This document shows, in pieces, positions 38,492-48,300 of a stretch of DNA of 51,831 bases. Source of the stretch: Sulfuritalea sp. (GTDB taxonomy: Bacteria > Pseudomonadota > Gammaproteobacteria > Burkholderiales > Rhodocyclaceae). The notes under the pieces are model-generated. The model searched no databases. It was not told the DNA's origin and saw only the letters and a list, made by a program, of their open reading frames with translations. Numbering within the stretch: the first letter of the stretch is position 1; every line of letters starts with the position of its first letter. Both the position numbers and the translations under genes were made by a program. Location: contig JAUSCI010000041.1 in assembly GCA_030651305.1 (NCBI GenBank), forward strand, positions 1 through 51,831. Direction: 5' to 3'.

Positions 38492-39391
38492 TCAGACACC
38501 GTTCTTCCGCAGCCATTCCAGCATCCGCTTCCAGCCATCTTCCGCCGCATCCTTGCGGTAGGTCGGCCGGTAGTCGGCATGGAAGGCATGCGGGGCGTCC
38601 GGATAGACATGGATCTGCGATTGGCTGCCGGCACGGGCCAACTCAGCTCGCATATCCTCGACCTGATCCGCCGTAATGCCCTGGTCCTTTCCGGCATACA
38701 GCCCCAGCACCGGCACCTTCATTTGCGCCGCCAGATCGATCGGATGCTTTGGTTGACGCGCCGTTGGCACCATTTCGAGATGTCCGTACCAGGACACCGC
38801 CGCCTTGAGTTGAGGATTGTGCGCGGCGTACAGCCACGTGGTGCGCCCGCCGCGGCAGAAACCGGTCACCGCCAGCCGCTGCGGATCACCGCCGTTCTTC
38901 GCCGCCCAGGCGGCACATGCGTCGAGATCGGACATGTGTTCCACATCGGAAGCCGAAGCCACCGGGCCCGCCAGGATTTCCTGGACATTGGCCATTTTCG
39001 CCGTCTCGCCGTGACGGATGTACATATCCACGGCGATAGCCAGATAGCCGGCCTTGGCCAGCCTGCGGCAGACATCGCGCAGATACTCGTGCACGCCGAA
39101 AATTTCGTGAATCACCAGAACCGTCGGCAACTTCGGGCCGCCCGCCGGCATGGCGCGATAGCCAGGCAGTTCGCGATCGGCGGCGGACACACTGATGTCG
39201 CCGGCAACCAGGCCTTCGCTATCGGTCCTGATCACTGTCTGCGCCGAAATCGGCTGCGTCGCCAGCGCAAAACCGGCACCGACGGCCGTGGCGATAAAGG
39301 AACGGCGGGTGAAGGGTTCTGCCGGCAACAGGCTGTCGAACTGCGCCTGCTCGTCGGACTTCATTGCGGCCTTCTGCGAAGACGTGGTCAT
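38492..39391 (-). CDS. Dienelactone hydrolase-family protein with Tat-type leader
   Basis: A 299-residue alpha/beta hydrolase. Residues 29-52 read TRRSFIATAVGAGFALATQP, a twin-arginine-like export signal, so it probably acts in the periplasm or at the membrane. The catalytic Cys is C179 in VTGFCRGGRTTWLYA, Asp is in LGLYAGKDQGIT and His in PDAPHAFHADYR; this Cys-Asp-His set is that of carboxymethylenebutenolidases. A long N-terminal tail before the signal is unusual; ATG codons at 39391 and 39364 are possible. First gene of the minus-strand group with the methyltransferase, ligase, BKACE and NeuD-like genes. Confidence 0.87.
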   Translation of the reverse strand: MTTSSQKAAMKSDEQAQFDSLLPAEPFTRRSFIATAVGAGFALATQPISAQTVIRTDSEGLVAGDISVSAADRELPGYRAMPAGGPKLPTVLVIHEIFGVHEYLRDVCRRLAKAGYLAIAVDMYIRHGETAKMANVQEILAGPVASASDVEHMSDLDACAAWAAKNGGDPQRLAVTGFCRGGRTTWLYAAHNPQLKAAVSWYGHLEMVPTARQPKHPIDLAAQMKVPVLGLYAGKDQGITADQVEDMRAELARAGSQSQIHVYPDAPHAFHADYRPTYRKDAAEDGWKRMLEWLRKNGV

Positions 39392-39521
39392 GCAAGTATC
39401 CTTGGGTTGGGAAAACGAAGTTTCAGTGGAGGCTAATGCCGGCCGTATCGGCGTTAAGCGCAGCGGCCGTAACTAAAACCGTAAAATACGCTGACACCAC
39501 TACTATTTCAACGAGGACATC

Positions 39522-40106
39522 ATGACCACGCCATCGATCAGCCGCTATCCCGTGCCGAATCTGGAAGATCTGCCGGAAGACATCCGCGCCCGCATCCTTG
39601 AGGTGCAGGAGAAATCCGGCTTCGTCCCCAACGTATTTCTCGCTCTGGCGCATCGCCCCGCCGAATGGCGCGCCTTTTTCGCCTTCCACGATGCACTGAT
39701 GGAAAAGGAAAGCGGCCTTAGCAAAGCCGAGCGCGAGATGATCGTGGTCGCCACCTCGAACGCGAACGGCTGCCAGTACTGCGTCGTGGCCCACGGCGCA
39801 ATCCTGCGCATCCGCGCCAGGAACGCGCTGGTCGCCGATCAGGTTGCCGTCAATTACCGCAAGGCCGATATCACGCCGCGCCAGAAAGCCATGCTTGATT
39901 TCGCCATGAAGGTCGCGCTCGATTCGGGCGCCGTCGATGATGCCGATTTCGTCACTCTGCACGAGCACGGCTTCAATGACGAAGACATCTGGGACATTGG
40001 CGCCGTGGCGGCGTTTTTCGGCCTCAGCAACCGCATGGCCAACATGACCGGTATGCGGCCAAATGACGAGTTTTACCTGATGGGGCGCCTGCCCAAACAA
40101 AAGTAG
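39522..40106 (+). CDS. AhpD/CMD-family peroxidase-related protein
   Basis: A 194-residue, all-helical protein of the carboxymuconolactone decarboxylase superfamily. The redox motif is C84-x-x-C87 with the downstream His in NGCQYCVVAHGA, as in AhpD-like alkylhydroperoxidases, and RQKAMLDFAMKVALDSGAV with DEDIWDIGAVAAFFG follows as in 'peroxidase-related enzyme' proteins. It probably reduces peroxides or has another disulfide function. GAGGA stands 6-10 bases before the ATG. It is divergent from the dienelactone hydrolase across a 130-base gap in which no strong promoter was recognised. Confidence 0.85.
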   Translation: MTTPSISRYPVPNLEDLPEDIRARILEVQEKSGFVPNVFLALAHRPAEWRAFFAFHDALMEKESGLSKAEREMIVVATSNANGCQYCVVAHGAILRIRARNALVADQVAVNYRKADITPRQKAMLDFAMKVALDSGAVDDADFVTLHEHGFNDEDIWDIGAVAAFFGLSNRMANMTGMRPNDEFYLMGRLPKQK

Positions 40107-40795
40107 TGGCGCATGGCTATCCCGAAGTCGACACGGAACCGCAATCAATGTTTTCAGCGCCACCCGATATGGGCGAAATAGGCAAGAACGACCGCGCCCG
40201 CGCGCTCGGACAAAAACCCTGCGTGGTCTGGCTGACCGGGCTGAGCGCGGCAGGAAAATCGTCGATCGCCAGCAGCCTCCAGGCAAGGCTGTTCGATCGG
40301 GGCCTGCATTGCTACTTGCTGGACGGCGACACGGTGCGCTTGGGATTAAGCCGCGACCTTGGCTACTCGGATGCGGATCGTCAGGAACATATACGGCGCG
40401 TCGGCGAACTCGCCCGGCTGTTCGTGGATGCCGGACTGATCGTGCTGGTGGCGTTGATCTCGCCTTTCCGTGCCGAACGACGAGCGGTTCGCGCTCTGTT
40501 CGAGCACGGCGAGTTCATCGAGGTTTTCGTCAATACGCCGCTGTCCGTCTGCGAACAGCGCGATCCCAAGGGACTCTACCGGCGCGCGCGGGCCGGGCAG
40601 GTGCCGCTATTTACGGGTATCGACTCGCCTTACGAAGCGCCGGAACAACCTGAAGTGATGCTGCCCGCAAACGATATCGGAATTGACGACTGCGCTTTGC
40701 GGCTGATCGATTTTCTGCAGAGCGCGGGAAATATTCCCCTACGGACGAACCATCAGCACGTTGCAGCGGCTGCTGGCCGTGTTGTACCAGAATGA
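40106..40795 (+). CDS. cysC: Adenylylsulfate (APS) kinase, CysC-type
   Basis: A 229-residue P-loop kinase that phosphorylates adenosine 5'-phosphosulfate to PAPS, the universal sulfate donor. Walker A is GLSAAGKSS (residues 45-53); YLLDGDTVRLGLSRDLGYS with DADRQEHIRRVGE and FVNTPLSVCEQRDPKGLYRRA are strongly CysC-like. GTG 40106 gives the full frame; ATG 40148 or 40169 may be the real start, and no clear Shine-Dalgarno decides. The last 57 bases overlap the convergent sulfotransferase gene. The C-terminal ~25 residues go beyond the usual CysC end and may be an effect of that overlap. No ATP sulfurylase gene is nearby. Confidence 0.88.
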   Translation: MAHGYPEVDTEPQSMFSAPPDMGEIGKNDRARALGQKPCVVWLTGLSAAGKSSIASSLQARLFDRGLHCYLLDGDTVRLGLSRDLGYSDADRQEHIRRVGELARLFVDAGLIVLVALISPFRAERRAVRALFEHGEFIEVFVNTPLSVCEQRDPKGLYRRARAGQVPLFTGIDSPYEAPEQPEVMLPANDIGIDDCALRLIDFLQSAGNIPLRTNHQHVAAAAGRVVPE

Positions 40796-41563
40796 CAGCT
40801 TGGCGTACTGCTCGAAAAGATCGGGCGGCAGTATGGTCTCGCGCGGCTCCGGACTGACTTTCCGCCGCACCTTGTGCAGCCCGGCCAGGCCCAGACCTTC
40901 GTCGTAGTCGGGCGTATCGAACTGCAGGTTGTCGTAGTCGTGTGGAAATGAGTCCTCGCCGAGGAACTGGTAGATCAGCGGAATCACATGGGCGGGCCGC
41001 TGTACCAGCAGATCGTAATCGACCACCAGCATGGCGCGGCCGTGCTCGCTGTAATAAGCTTCCTTGAGCCCCGAATAGGCCAGGCCCACCAGCCGGTTGC
41101 GCTGCGCCAGCGTCTCGGTGCGGGTGAACACCGTGCTGCGTTCGCCTTCGTTACCGAACAGGGCGGTGTTCTCATACGGGTTCTTGCGGTACAGACGCTC
41201 GATGCTGTCCATCACCCAGGCGACGTTGCGCACGCAGGCGATCACCCTGGCCTCGGGAAACAAGTCCAGCAACGCCGGCAGGCGCGCGGTCCAAGACCGG
41301 TTGGTATCGAACACCACCTGCTTCTGGGCTGGCAGATCGGAATAGTAGGACTCGAAAAGGCCAAGCAACAGGCGACGGCGCAGGGCGATGCTGACCTGCG
41401 CCGACCACTCGCTGCCAACGCTGACCTGAGCTACCAGAGAGGCGAAGAAGGCTGCCAGCGGACTGCTGACGCCGGCATGGAAACGCGGATTCTGGCTCAG
41501 GATCGCCGACAGCAGGGTCGACCCGGAGCGGGGCAGACCGGAGATGAAATGAAAGCGCTGCAT
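40739..41563 (-). CDS. PAPS-dependent-type sulfotransferase
   Basis: A 274-residue sulfotransferase. The 5'-phosphosulfate loop is FISGLPRSGSTLLSAIL (residues 6-22), and the 3'-phosphate region is VIACVRNVAWVMDSIERLY. It lacks a signal peptide or membrane helix and should be cytoplasmic. ATG 41563 (MQRFHFISG) places the PSB loop at the N terminus as in the family; the AGGA just before it is unusually close. It is 55 bases after fecR on the same strand and may be the last gene of the TPS operon. Its 3' end overlaps cysC. The acceptor is unknown (sugar, lipid, tyrosine or small molecule). Confidence 0.85.
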   Translation of the reverse strand: MQRFHFISGLPRSGSTLLSAILSQNPRFHAGVSSPLAAFFASLVAQVSVGSEWSAQVSIALRRRLLLGLFESYYSDLPAQKQVVFDTNRSWTARLPALLDLFPEARVIACVRNVAWVMDSIERLYRKNPYENTALFGNEGERSTVFTRTETLAQRNRLVGLAYSGLKEAYYSEHGRAMLVVDYDLLVQRPAHVIPLIYQFLGEDSFPHDYDNLQFDTPDYDEGLGLAGLHKVRRKVSPEPRETILPPDLFEQYAKLSFWYNTASSRCNVLMVRP

Positions 41564-41618
41564 TCCTGCGAAGCGATAAGAGTCGGCGCTGGCGAGACGG
41601 TGAATAAGAGAACAGGTG

Positions 41619-42329
41619 TTACATCTTGCACTCGGTATCGTCACCCTTGCCGATACCCTTGCCGCCACCTTTGTTCGCCGCGATCGAGCTTGGCATGGTG
41701 ACCTGGATGCCCTGTTGCGGCGGCACTTGCGTCGGCGGGGTATTGGCGTTGGGCACAAACCCGAACTGCCCGGCGTTGATCTGCACCGTGCCACCCCTGT
41801 TGCTCATGGTGATGGCGCCATTGGTGACATCCACATGCAAGCCGTTGGCCGGAGGCTGGCCGCCGGTTGTGGGTACGCCGCCGCAATCGTTCTGGCACAG
41901 CAGGGCGCCGAAGTGGGTGCCGCGGATGCCGATGGTGGCAGTCTCGGTCTGGAAGCTGACTTTTCCCCGGTTGCGTTTGCCGACCAGTCCCGTGACTGCC
42001 CGCAGGCCGCCTTTGAACATGCTCAAGAGGATGTTGTCGCTCTCGGGCTTGGCGGCCTCGTAGCTGTAGCTCTCGATTTTCAGCTGGGTGCCGGGACGCA
42101 ATACCACTTCGCCGCCATCGGCGAACTTGATGCGGGCGTAGGTTTCGCGTTCGGTGCCGAGCGTGTCGCCTTCCAGCACATCGGACTTGACCGAAAGCAG
42201 CTTGCTGCTGCCGTCGGCCCGCTTGGCCGAGAGGGTGCCCGACAGATGGGTGATCTGGCCCGCCGTGGCCGCTTGCGCGACCGGGGTCCAGACCATGCCA
42301 ACGGCCAGGGCGATGAGTATCGTCCGCAT
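41619..42329 (-). CDS. Secreted FecR-domain protein
   Basis: A 236-residue protein with a signal peptide (ILIALAVGMVWTPVAQA, residues 4-20). The FecR domain spans about 25-140: VLEGDTLGTERETYARIKF, ADGGEVVLRPGTQLKIE and TATIGIRGTHFGALLC. In this setting FecR domains are not the iron-citrate regulator but periplasmic or outer-membrane-associated beta domains found beside large adhesins. The C terminus is Gly/Lys-rich (NKGGGKGIGKGDD). The start ATG 42329 is set by the signal peptide. It begins 16 bases after the TpsA stop, so it is probably in the same operon. A Cys pair (LCQNDC) lies mid-protein. Confidence 0.85.
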   Translation of the reverse strand: MRTILIALAVGMVWTPVAQAATAGQITHLSGTLSAKRADGSSKLLSVKSDVLEGDTLGTERETYARIKFADGGEVVLRPGTQLKIESYSYEAAKPESDNILLSMFKGGLRAVTGLVGKRNRGKVSFQTETATIGIRGTHFGALLCQNDCGGVPTTGGQPPANGLHVDVTNGAITMSNRGGTVQINAGQFGFVPNANTPPTQVPPQQGIQVTMPSSIAANKGGGKGIGKGDDTECKM

Positions 42330-42345
42330 TACGCCGGCTTCCGGC

Positions 42346-45300
42346 TTAGGAACACATGGCAACTTTTTTGGCGGCTGGCTTTTCATCTTTTTTCTCGTCC
42401 TTGGCTTCGTCCGACTTCTTGTCCTTCTTGTCCTTCTCGTCTTGCTCGTCCTTCTTCGTCTCCTCCGGCGGCTTCTGCTCTTCACCGCCGAAAGTGTCTT
42501 TCTCGCCGCCCGTGGTCTTGCTCAGATCCTCAGGCGGACTCGTCGGATCGGTCTTGCCGGTGTCGGGCGGCGACGGGGCCTTGTCATCGGTCGGGGTCTT
42601 GCATAGCAGCGGGTTGGTGACGCAGGGATCAACCGCGACGCTGGCGGCGACACCATAGTTCAGCTCCAGACCGGCTCCCGCAGTCGCAATATTGCCGATA
42701 CTACCGACAAACAGCCCCCCGCCGCCGCTGATCACCAGACCGCCACTACTGCGGTTCGAGAAATCGAGTTTGATGGTAGTCGGACTGGCAAGGAAATAAC
42801 CGCCGTTCAGCAACGAGAGCGTGGACATAGTGCCCGCCAGGACCAGATCGATATCCTTGGCGGCATCGAAATAGGCGCCGTTATTAAGGGGGATGTCGCC
42901 GGTGACCAAGCCGGATATGTTGCCAAGCGTCGTATGTGTCGCTTTCAGATAGCCACCGGAATCGGCAAACAGGTTGCCCGCAACAAAGGCGATGCCCGTG
43001 TAGGGAAGCGAGACGCCGTTGCTGGCGGTTATCGAAGACGCAATTCCGGAACCGCCGTAAGCGGTAACGCCACCGTCGAGGAAGATCGTGCCTCCCAGAA
43101 GCGGCGCGATCAGGGCGACGTTGTTGCCAGCCTCGACATAGCCGCCGGCATTGATTCTGATGGTCGTCCCCGCCAGCACGATGTTGTCGCCAGCCGTTAC
43201 GCCCGTAGAGATGTCCAGAATGCCGCCGGATTCGATCCGCTTGCTGCCACTTGCCGTGAACGTCTGGTCGCCATCCAGCGCAAGGTCGCCGCTGTTGTAG
43301 AAACTGATGTTCGACTGCAAGCTCGCGTTGTCCGCTATGGAGATGGCGCCGGGCTGCGCACCGAAGTTGCGGATCGCGATGCCGCCGTAGGTCGCGACGC
43401 CATCCACCGTCGCGCTCAAGGAGTTGCTGCCGACCACGTCGGCGATGATCGCCAGACCGCCCGCCACGCCGCCGTATTGACTGGTGAATTCAGCGCTGCC
43501 GCCAGTACCGTCAGATCCTATCGATCCGCCGGCGGCGACTCCCGCGCCACCTGCGCCGCCAGAACCGCCGTTGACATAAACCGCCGAGCCGACAAGCTGG
43601 ATGCTGCGCTCCGCTGTCAGTGACACGCTACCGGCGCTTCCCCCGGTGCCGCCGTCGCCGCCATAGCCGTCATAGGCGCCCGTCCCCGCGCCGCCGCTTC
43701 CGCCGAGTCCGCCGCCGGCGGTGATGAGGCTGTCGCTCAGCGAAATTATCGCCGCAGCGCCAGACGCAACAAGCGTGACATTACCGCCTTCCCCTCCGTC
43801 ACCACCAGAGTCGGCAGAATATCCGTTGTATGAATCGTCATTGGAGCCCGCGCCCCCGATGCCGCCACGAGCGTCGATGAGTGAACCATTGTTCAGCGCA
43901 ACGCTGCCATTTGCGGTTTGCAGAGTGACCGACCCGCCCGCCCCGCCCGAATAGCCCGAATAGCCCCCATAAGTGCTGTTGCCACCCGTGCCGCCCTGAA
44001 CATTCAAGGTGGTGGTGGTGCCGGAGAGCGTAATGTCGCCGGCAATATTGTTGTACAGCTCTATAGAGCCACCGTTGCCGGCATAGCCGGAGTAACCAAA
44101 ACCCGCACTGCCTCCGTCACCGCCGTAGGCGTTGATCGAGCTGCTGGTCAGCGAGATGTTACCAATCCCGTTATTGGTCAGAGTGATCGACCCGCCATTG
44201 CCACCGGAACCGTAGCCGCTATCGTAGCTATACCCCTTGGTGCTGCCGCCAGTGCCACCGATGGCGTTGAGCGCACTGCCAGTCAGTGAGATGTTGCCTA
44301 TCCCGCTATTGGTCAGGGTGATCGACCCGCCGCGACCGGCATAGCCGGCGTAACCATAGTAGTACTCGACGCTGCCGCCAGCGCCGCCGTTGGCGCTAAG
44401 CGTGCTGCCGGTCAGGGTGATGCCGCCATCGCTGGCAAGCGCAATTGTCCCGCCTCTTTGGCCATATCCGGCGTAGCCGGATCCGGAGTTGCCACCGTCG
44501 CCCCCTTTGGCACTGAGCAGGGCATTCGTCACGGTGATCGAACCCGCACTCGCCGTCACGGTGATGTCGCCTGCGGCACCGCCGTTGTTGATGCCGTATC
44601 CCCAGTATCCGGACCCGTAGCCCGACGTGTAACCACCTTTCCCGCCATTGGCAAGGATGTTGCCATTAACCGCGACATCGCCGGTTATCGAGGTGAGCAT
44701 CACCTGTCCGCCGCTGCCGCCTTCGCCGCCGCCACTAATGTTGTCGCCTTCGTTAGCCGACCAGCCATCGGCACCAGAAGCATCAATGCCACCGCTACCC
44801 AAGGTAAGACCGCCGTAGGCCTGGAGGGTGACGGCGCCGCCCGAACCGCCGTTTTCGCCGGCGTTTGATGTAACACCACCCTTGGCGCTAATCGACGAAA
44901 CCTCAATTGATCCGGAAACAGCCGACATGCTTACATTGCCACCGCTGTTGTAGCCATAATACAAACTGACGCCATCAGTGTTGACGCTGCCCAGCGTGAT
45001 GCTGTTCCCCGCATAAGCGGTAAAGCTGCCGCTGCCGCTACCGCCGCCGCCGGTGATAATCGAACCAAGGGAATCATCGATGCCGGTGATGGATCCAGTG
45101 ATGCCGTTCGTCGTCATGTAGCCGCCATCCCAGCCGGCAATCATCACGACATTGCCGCCGCGACCGGCGTAGCCGCTGTATTCGCCGCTACCGCCCGCAC
45201 CACCGCGCGTGTCGAGCGTGCCGCTGAAGGCGATGCCGCCATAGCTGCCGACGGAAATCGAATGACTGCTGCTCGAGGTTTCATTGCCACCGTCGCCGCC

Positions 45301-48300
45301 GTCGCCGGCGTAGCCGGCGTTGGCGGATTGAACAGCGCTGTCGACATAGGCCTGACCGCCTGCGCCGCCGGCACCGCCTGTTCCGCCGCGCGCGATCAAA
45401 TCACCGTGGATGGTGATGCCGCCACTGCCGCCGGCCAGCGAAACTGTGCCGCCCCTGCCGCCTGAACCGCCACTGCCGCCGGTGCCGCCACTGGCTGAGG
45501 CAGACGCATAGCCGTAGTAACTGGTGGCACTGTAACCCATCCCAACGCCACCGGCACCGCCCGCACCACCAGTGCCGCCGCTGGCAACGAGGCTGGTGCC
45601 GCCATACATGACGATGCCGCCGACTGTAGCATTCAACCCGATGATACCGCCCGTGCCGCCCGTGCCGCCCGTGCCGCCTTGCCCGCCTTGCCCGGTTGCG
45701 CTAAAAACCCCGCCAGAATCTGAGACCGCATGGCCCCAACCGGTGCCGCCCGCGCCGCCCTCACCGCCGTCGCCGCCTCTGGCATTCAGAGACACGCCGG
45801 CGCTCAGCAGGATATTGCCCGCCGTGGCGGTAAGGGTGATGCTGCCGCCTTGGCCGCCATCTCCGCCCTGGTAGCCCGATCCCCCGCTAGTCCAGCCACC
45901 AGAATAACTCGTGGAGCCAGAACCCGCCTCGCCCGCGCCGCCTTCACCACCCTTGGCCGTGATATTGCCATTCACCGTGATATTGCCGGTGGTGGAGGTG
46001 AGCGTGACCTGACCGCCGTCGCCGCCCTGGCGAGCACTGGAAAGACCTCCTTCGCCACCGTCGCTGCCTTTGCCACCCGAGGCTTCTATGCCGCCACTGC
46101 CCAAGGTCAGCAGACCGTAGGACAGGAGCGTGACGTTGCCACCGGTACCGCCGTCGCTCCCCAAGCCGGATGCGTCGCCACCCTTGGCGCTGATCGAGCC
46201 AACGTAGACCGGGCCGTTGCTGGCGTCGACGTACACCGCGCCGCCGTCGCTTCCGCTACCCGTCGGCGCATCGGTAATGACGCTGCCCAGCTCAATGGCG
46301 GTCCAGCCATAGGCGTTGAAGGCACCGCCGTAGGTGGTAAAACCACCGTAGGCACTGATAACGCCCGCCCTATCGACCCCAGTGGCCGTTTCGCCGTCCC
46401 AGCCGGCGACCAGGGTGATGGCGCCGCCGTAGGTCTTGACCGGCACGCTGGCCGCAATCAAGAGGTTGTTGCCGGACTTAAGAGTCAAGTCCGAATTTGC
46501 CGTCAGCTGACTTCCAGGTCCGACGGCGATGCCATCGCCATCGAGGCTGGCCGCGCCGGAGTCGAACAGGCTGCCGATCAGCACGCCCCGCGTTCCACTG
46601 CCGCTGACGGAGAGGCTGCCGCCCGAATTGATGTTGACTGTCGCGCCATAGCTGGCGGACAGCGAACCGATGGCGACGCCACTGCCATCGGCGATGACGT
46701 CGACATTGCCGCCGGTGACGATATTCACATTGCTCGGGCCGCCGACCGACCCGATCAACACGGGCGCCGAACTGCCGCTGCCGGCCTGGATGTAAACAGC
46801 ACCGCCGATCTGCAGGTCGATCGCGCCGCCGTTCTTGTTGCCGATATAAACGCCCCCGGCGAACGTGTCGCCCGCACTGCTGGCGCCGCCGTACATGCTC
46901 AGATTGCCCGTCGTGGCTATGTAAAGACTCTCGTCGCTTTCATTGCTGATGCCGGCGCCGCCGTAGCTTGCCGTATCGCCGCCGCCATTGATGGTGATCG
47001 AACCGCCGTAGATGGTTTGGGCGCCCGTTCCCTTGCTGAAGATTCCGGCGTCGTTGGATAGCAGGAAGACGAGGCCGCCATAGTTTGCCGCGCCGCCGCC
47101 TGTGCCGCCGGTCAGCGTGATGTCCGGATTGCCGGTGATCGTCTGACCGGCGCCCTTGTTGTTGATGCCGGCCCAGTTATTGGTGCCGGCGCCGCCGCCA
47201 TAGACGCCTATGGCGCCGCCGTAGGCAGGATCGAAATTGAGCGCTTGCGCGCCGATGCCGTTCTCGAGGGTGGCGCCATTGCCGCTGCCGCGACAATCGG
47301 CGACAGCCGCTCCCGCCGCAACACAGTCACTGCGGTAATAGCCCAGCTTGCCGGTGCCGCTGCCGGCCTGGACATTGACCGTGCCGCCGCCGTAGATGGT
47401 GATGGTTTGCTGGCCAGTGCCGGTATAGGTTTCATTGTTGCTGGTGTCGCCATGCAGAATGCGGGCCTGGTTGTTGAAGCTGCCCTGGCCGCCATAGACA
47501 CTCGTGTCGCCGTCGCCGCCGCCCTTGACTTCGAGCAATCCGCCCGTTCCGGTGATGGTGATCGACTGACCGCCGTAAGCCTGAATCTCTGCGGAATTGT
47601 CGTGGCCGTAGTCGCCGGCGTAGACCTTGATCGCGTGGGCGGAAATGGTCTGGCTGCCGCCGGAGCGGATCGCCACCGAGCCGCCATACATGGGACTGCC
47701 GGCATACGCCGTGTTGTTGATGCCGCCGGCCTGTAGCAGGATCTGGTTTTCGATGGCGATGGTTTGCGCGCCCATGCTGTAAAGCACGGCACTGGGACCT
47801 TGCGTGCTGGAGCTGTGCCAGATGCCACCGGAACCACCGAGCAATGTCAGGTTGTTCGCACTGACGAACATGTCACCGTTCGACTGTAACCAGGTGCCAG
47901 GGCCGGAGGTTGTGCGTCCCAGCGTAATGTCATTGCCGGCGTGAAGATCGATATTGCCGGATGAGTTGATCGACGACCCGGCGATATTGATGTTGCCGGT
48001 CCCGGAAATCACGTCCGAACCGGAATAGGTGGTGGCGCCGTTCCAGCCGGCAAGGGCCTTGAAGCCGCCGACACTGATCGTGCTGCCGTAAATGGTGATG
48101 TTGCCGTCTGTGCTGCCGCCGCCGCCATAGGCAGCCAGGGTGAGGCTGCCCGTACCAGTGAGGCTGACGGCATTGGCCGTAATGTGGCCGTTGCCGCTGC
48201 CGGCACCATCGGTATGGATGATTACACTACCGTAGCCCAGTGCATTGTTGACGTCGCCCGCAAGAACAGTGCCGACGTCACCGCCATAACTGAATACACC

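Noticed and set aside
43500-46250. Repeated DNA that might suggest a CRISPR array
   Set aside because: Repeats are irregular, in frame with a single long gene and encode Gly-rich modules; no uniform repeat/spacer pattern.
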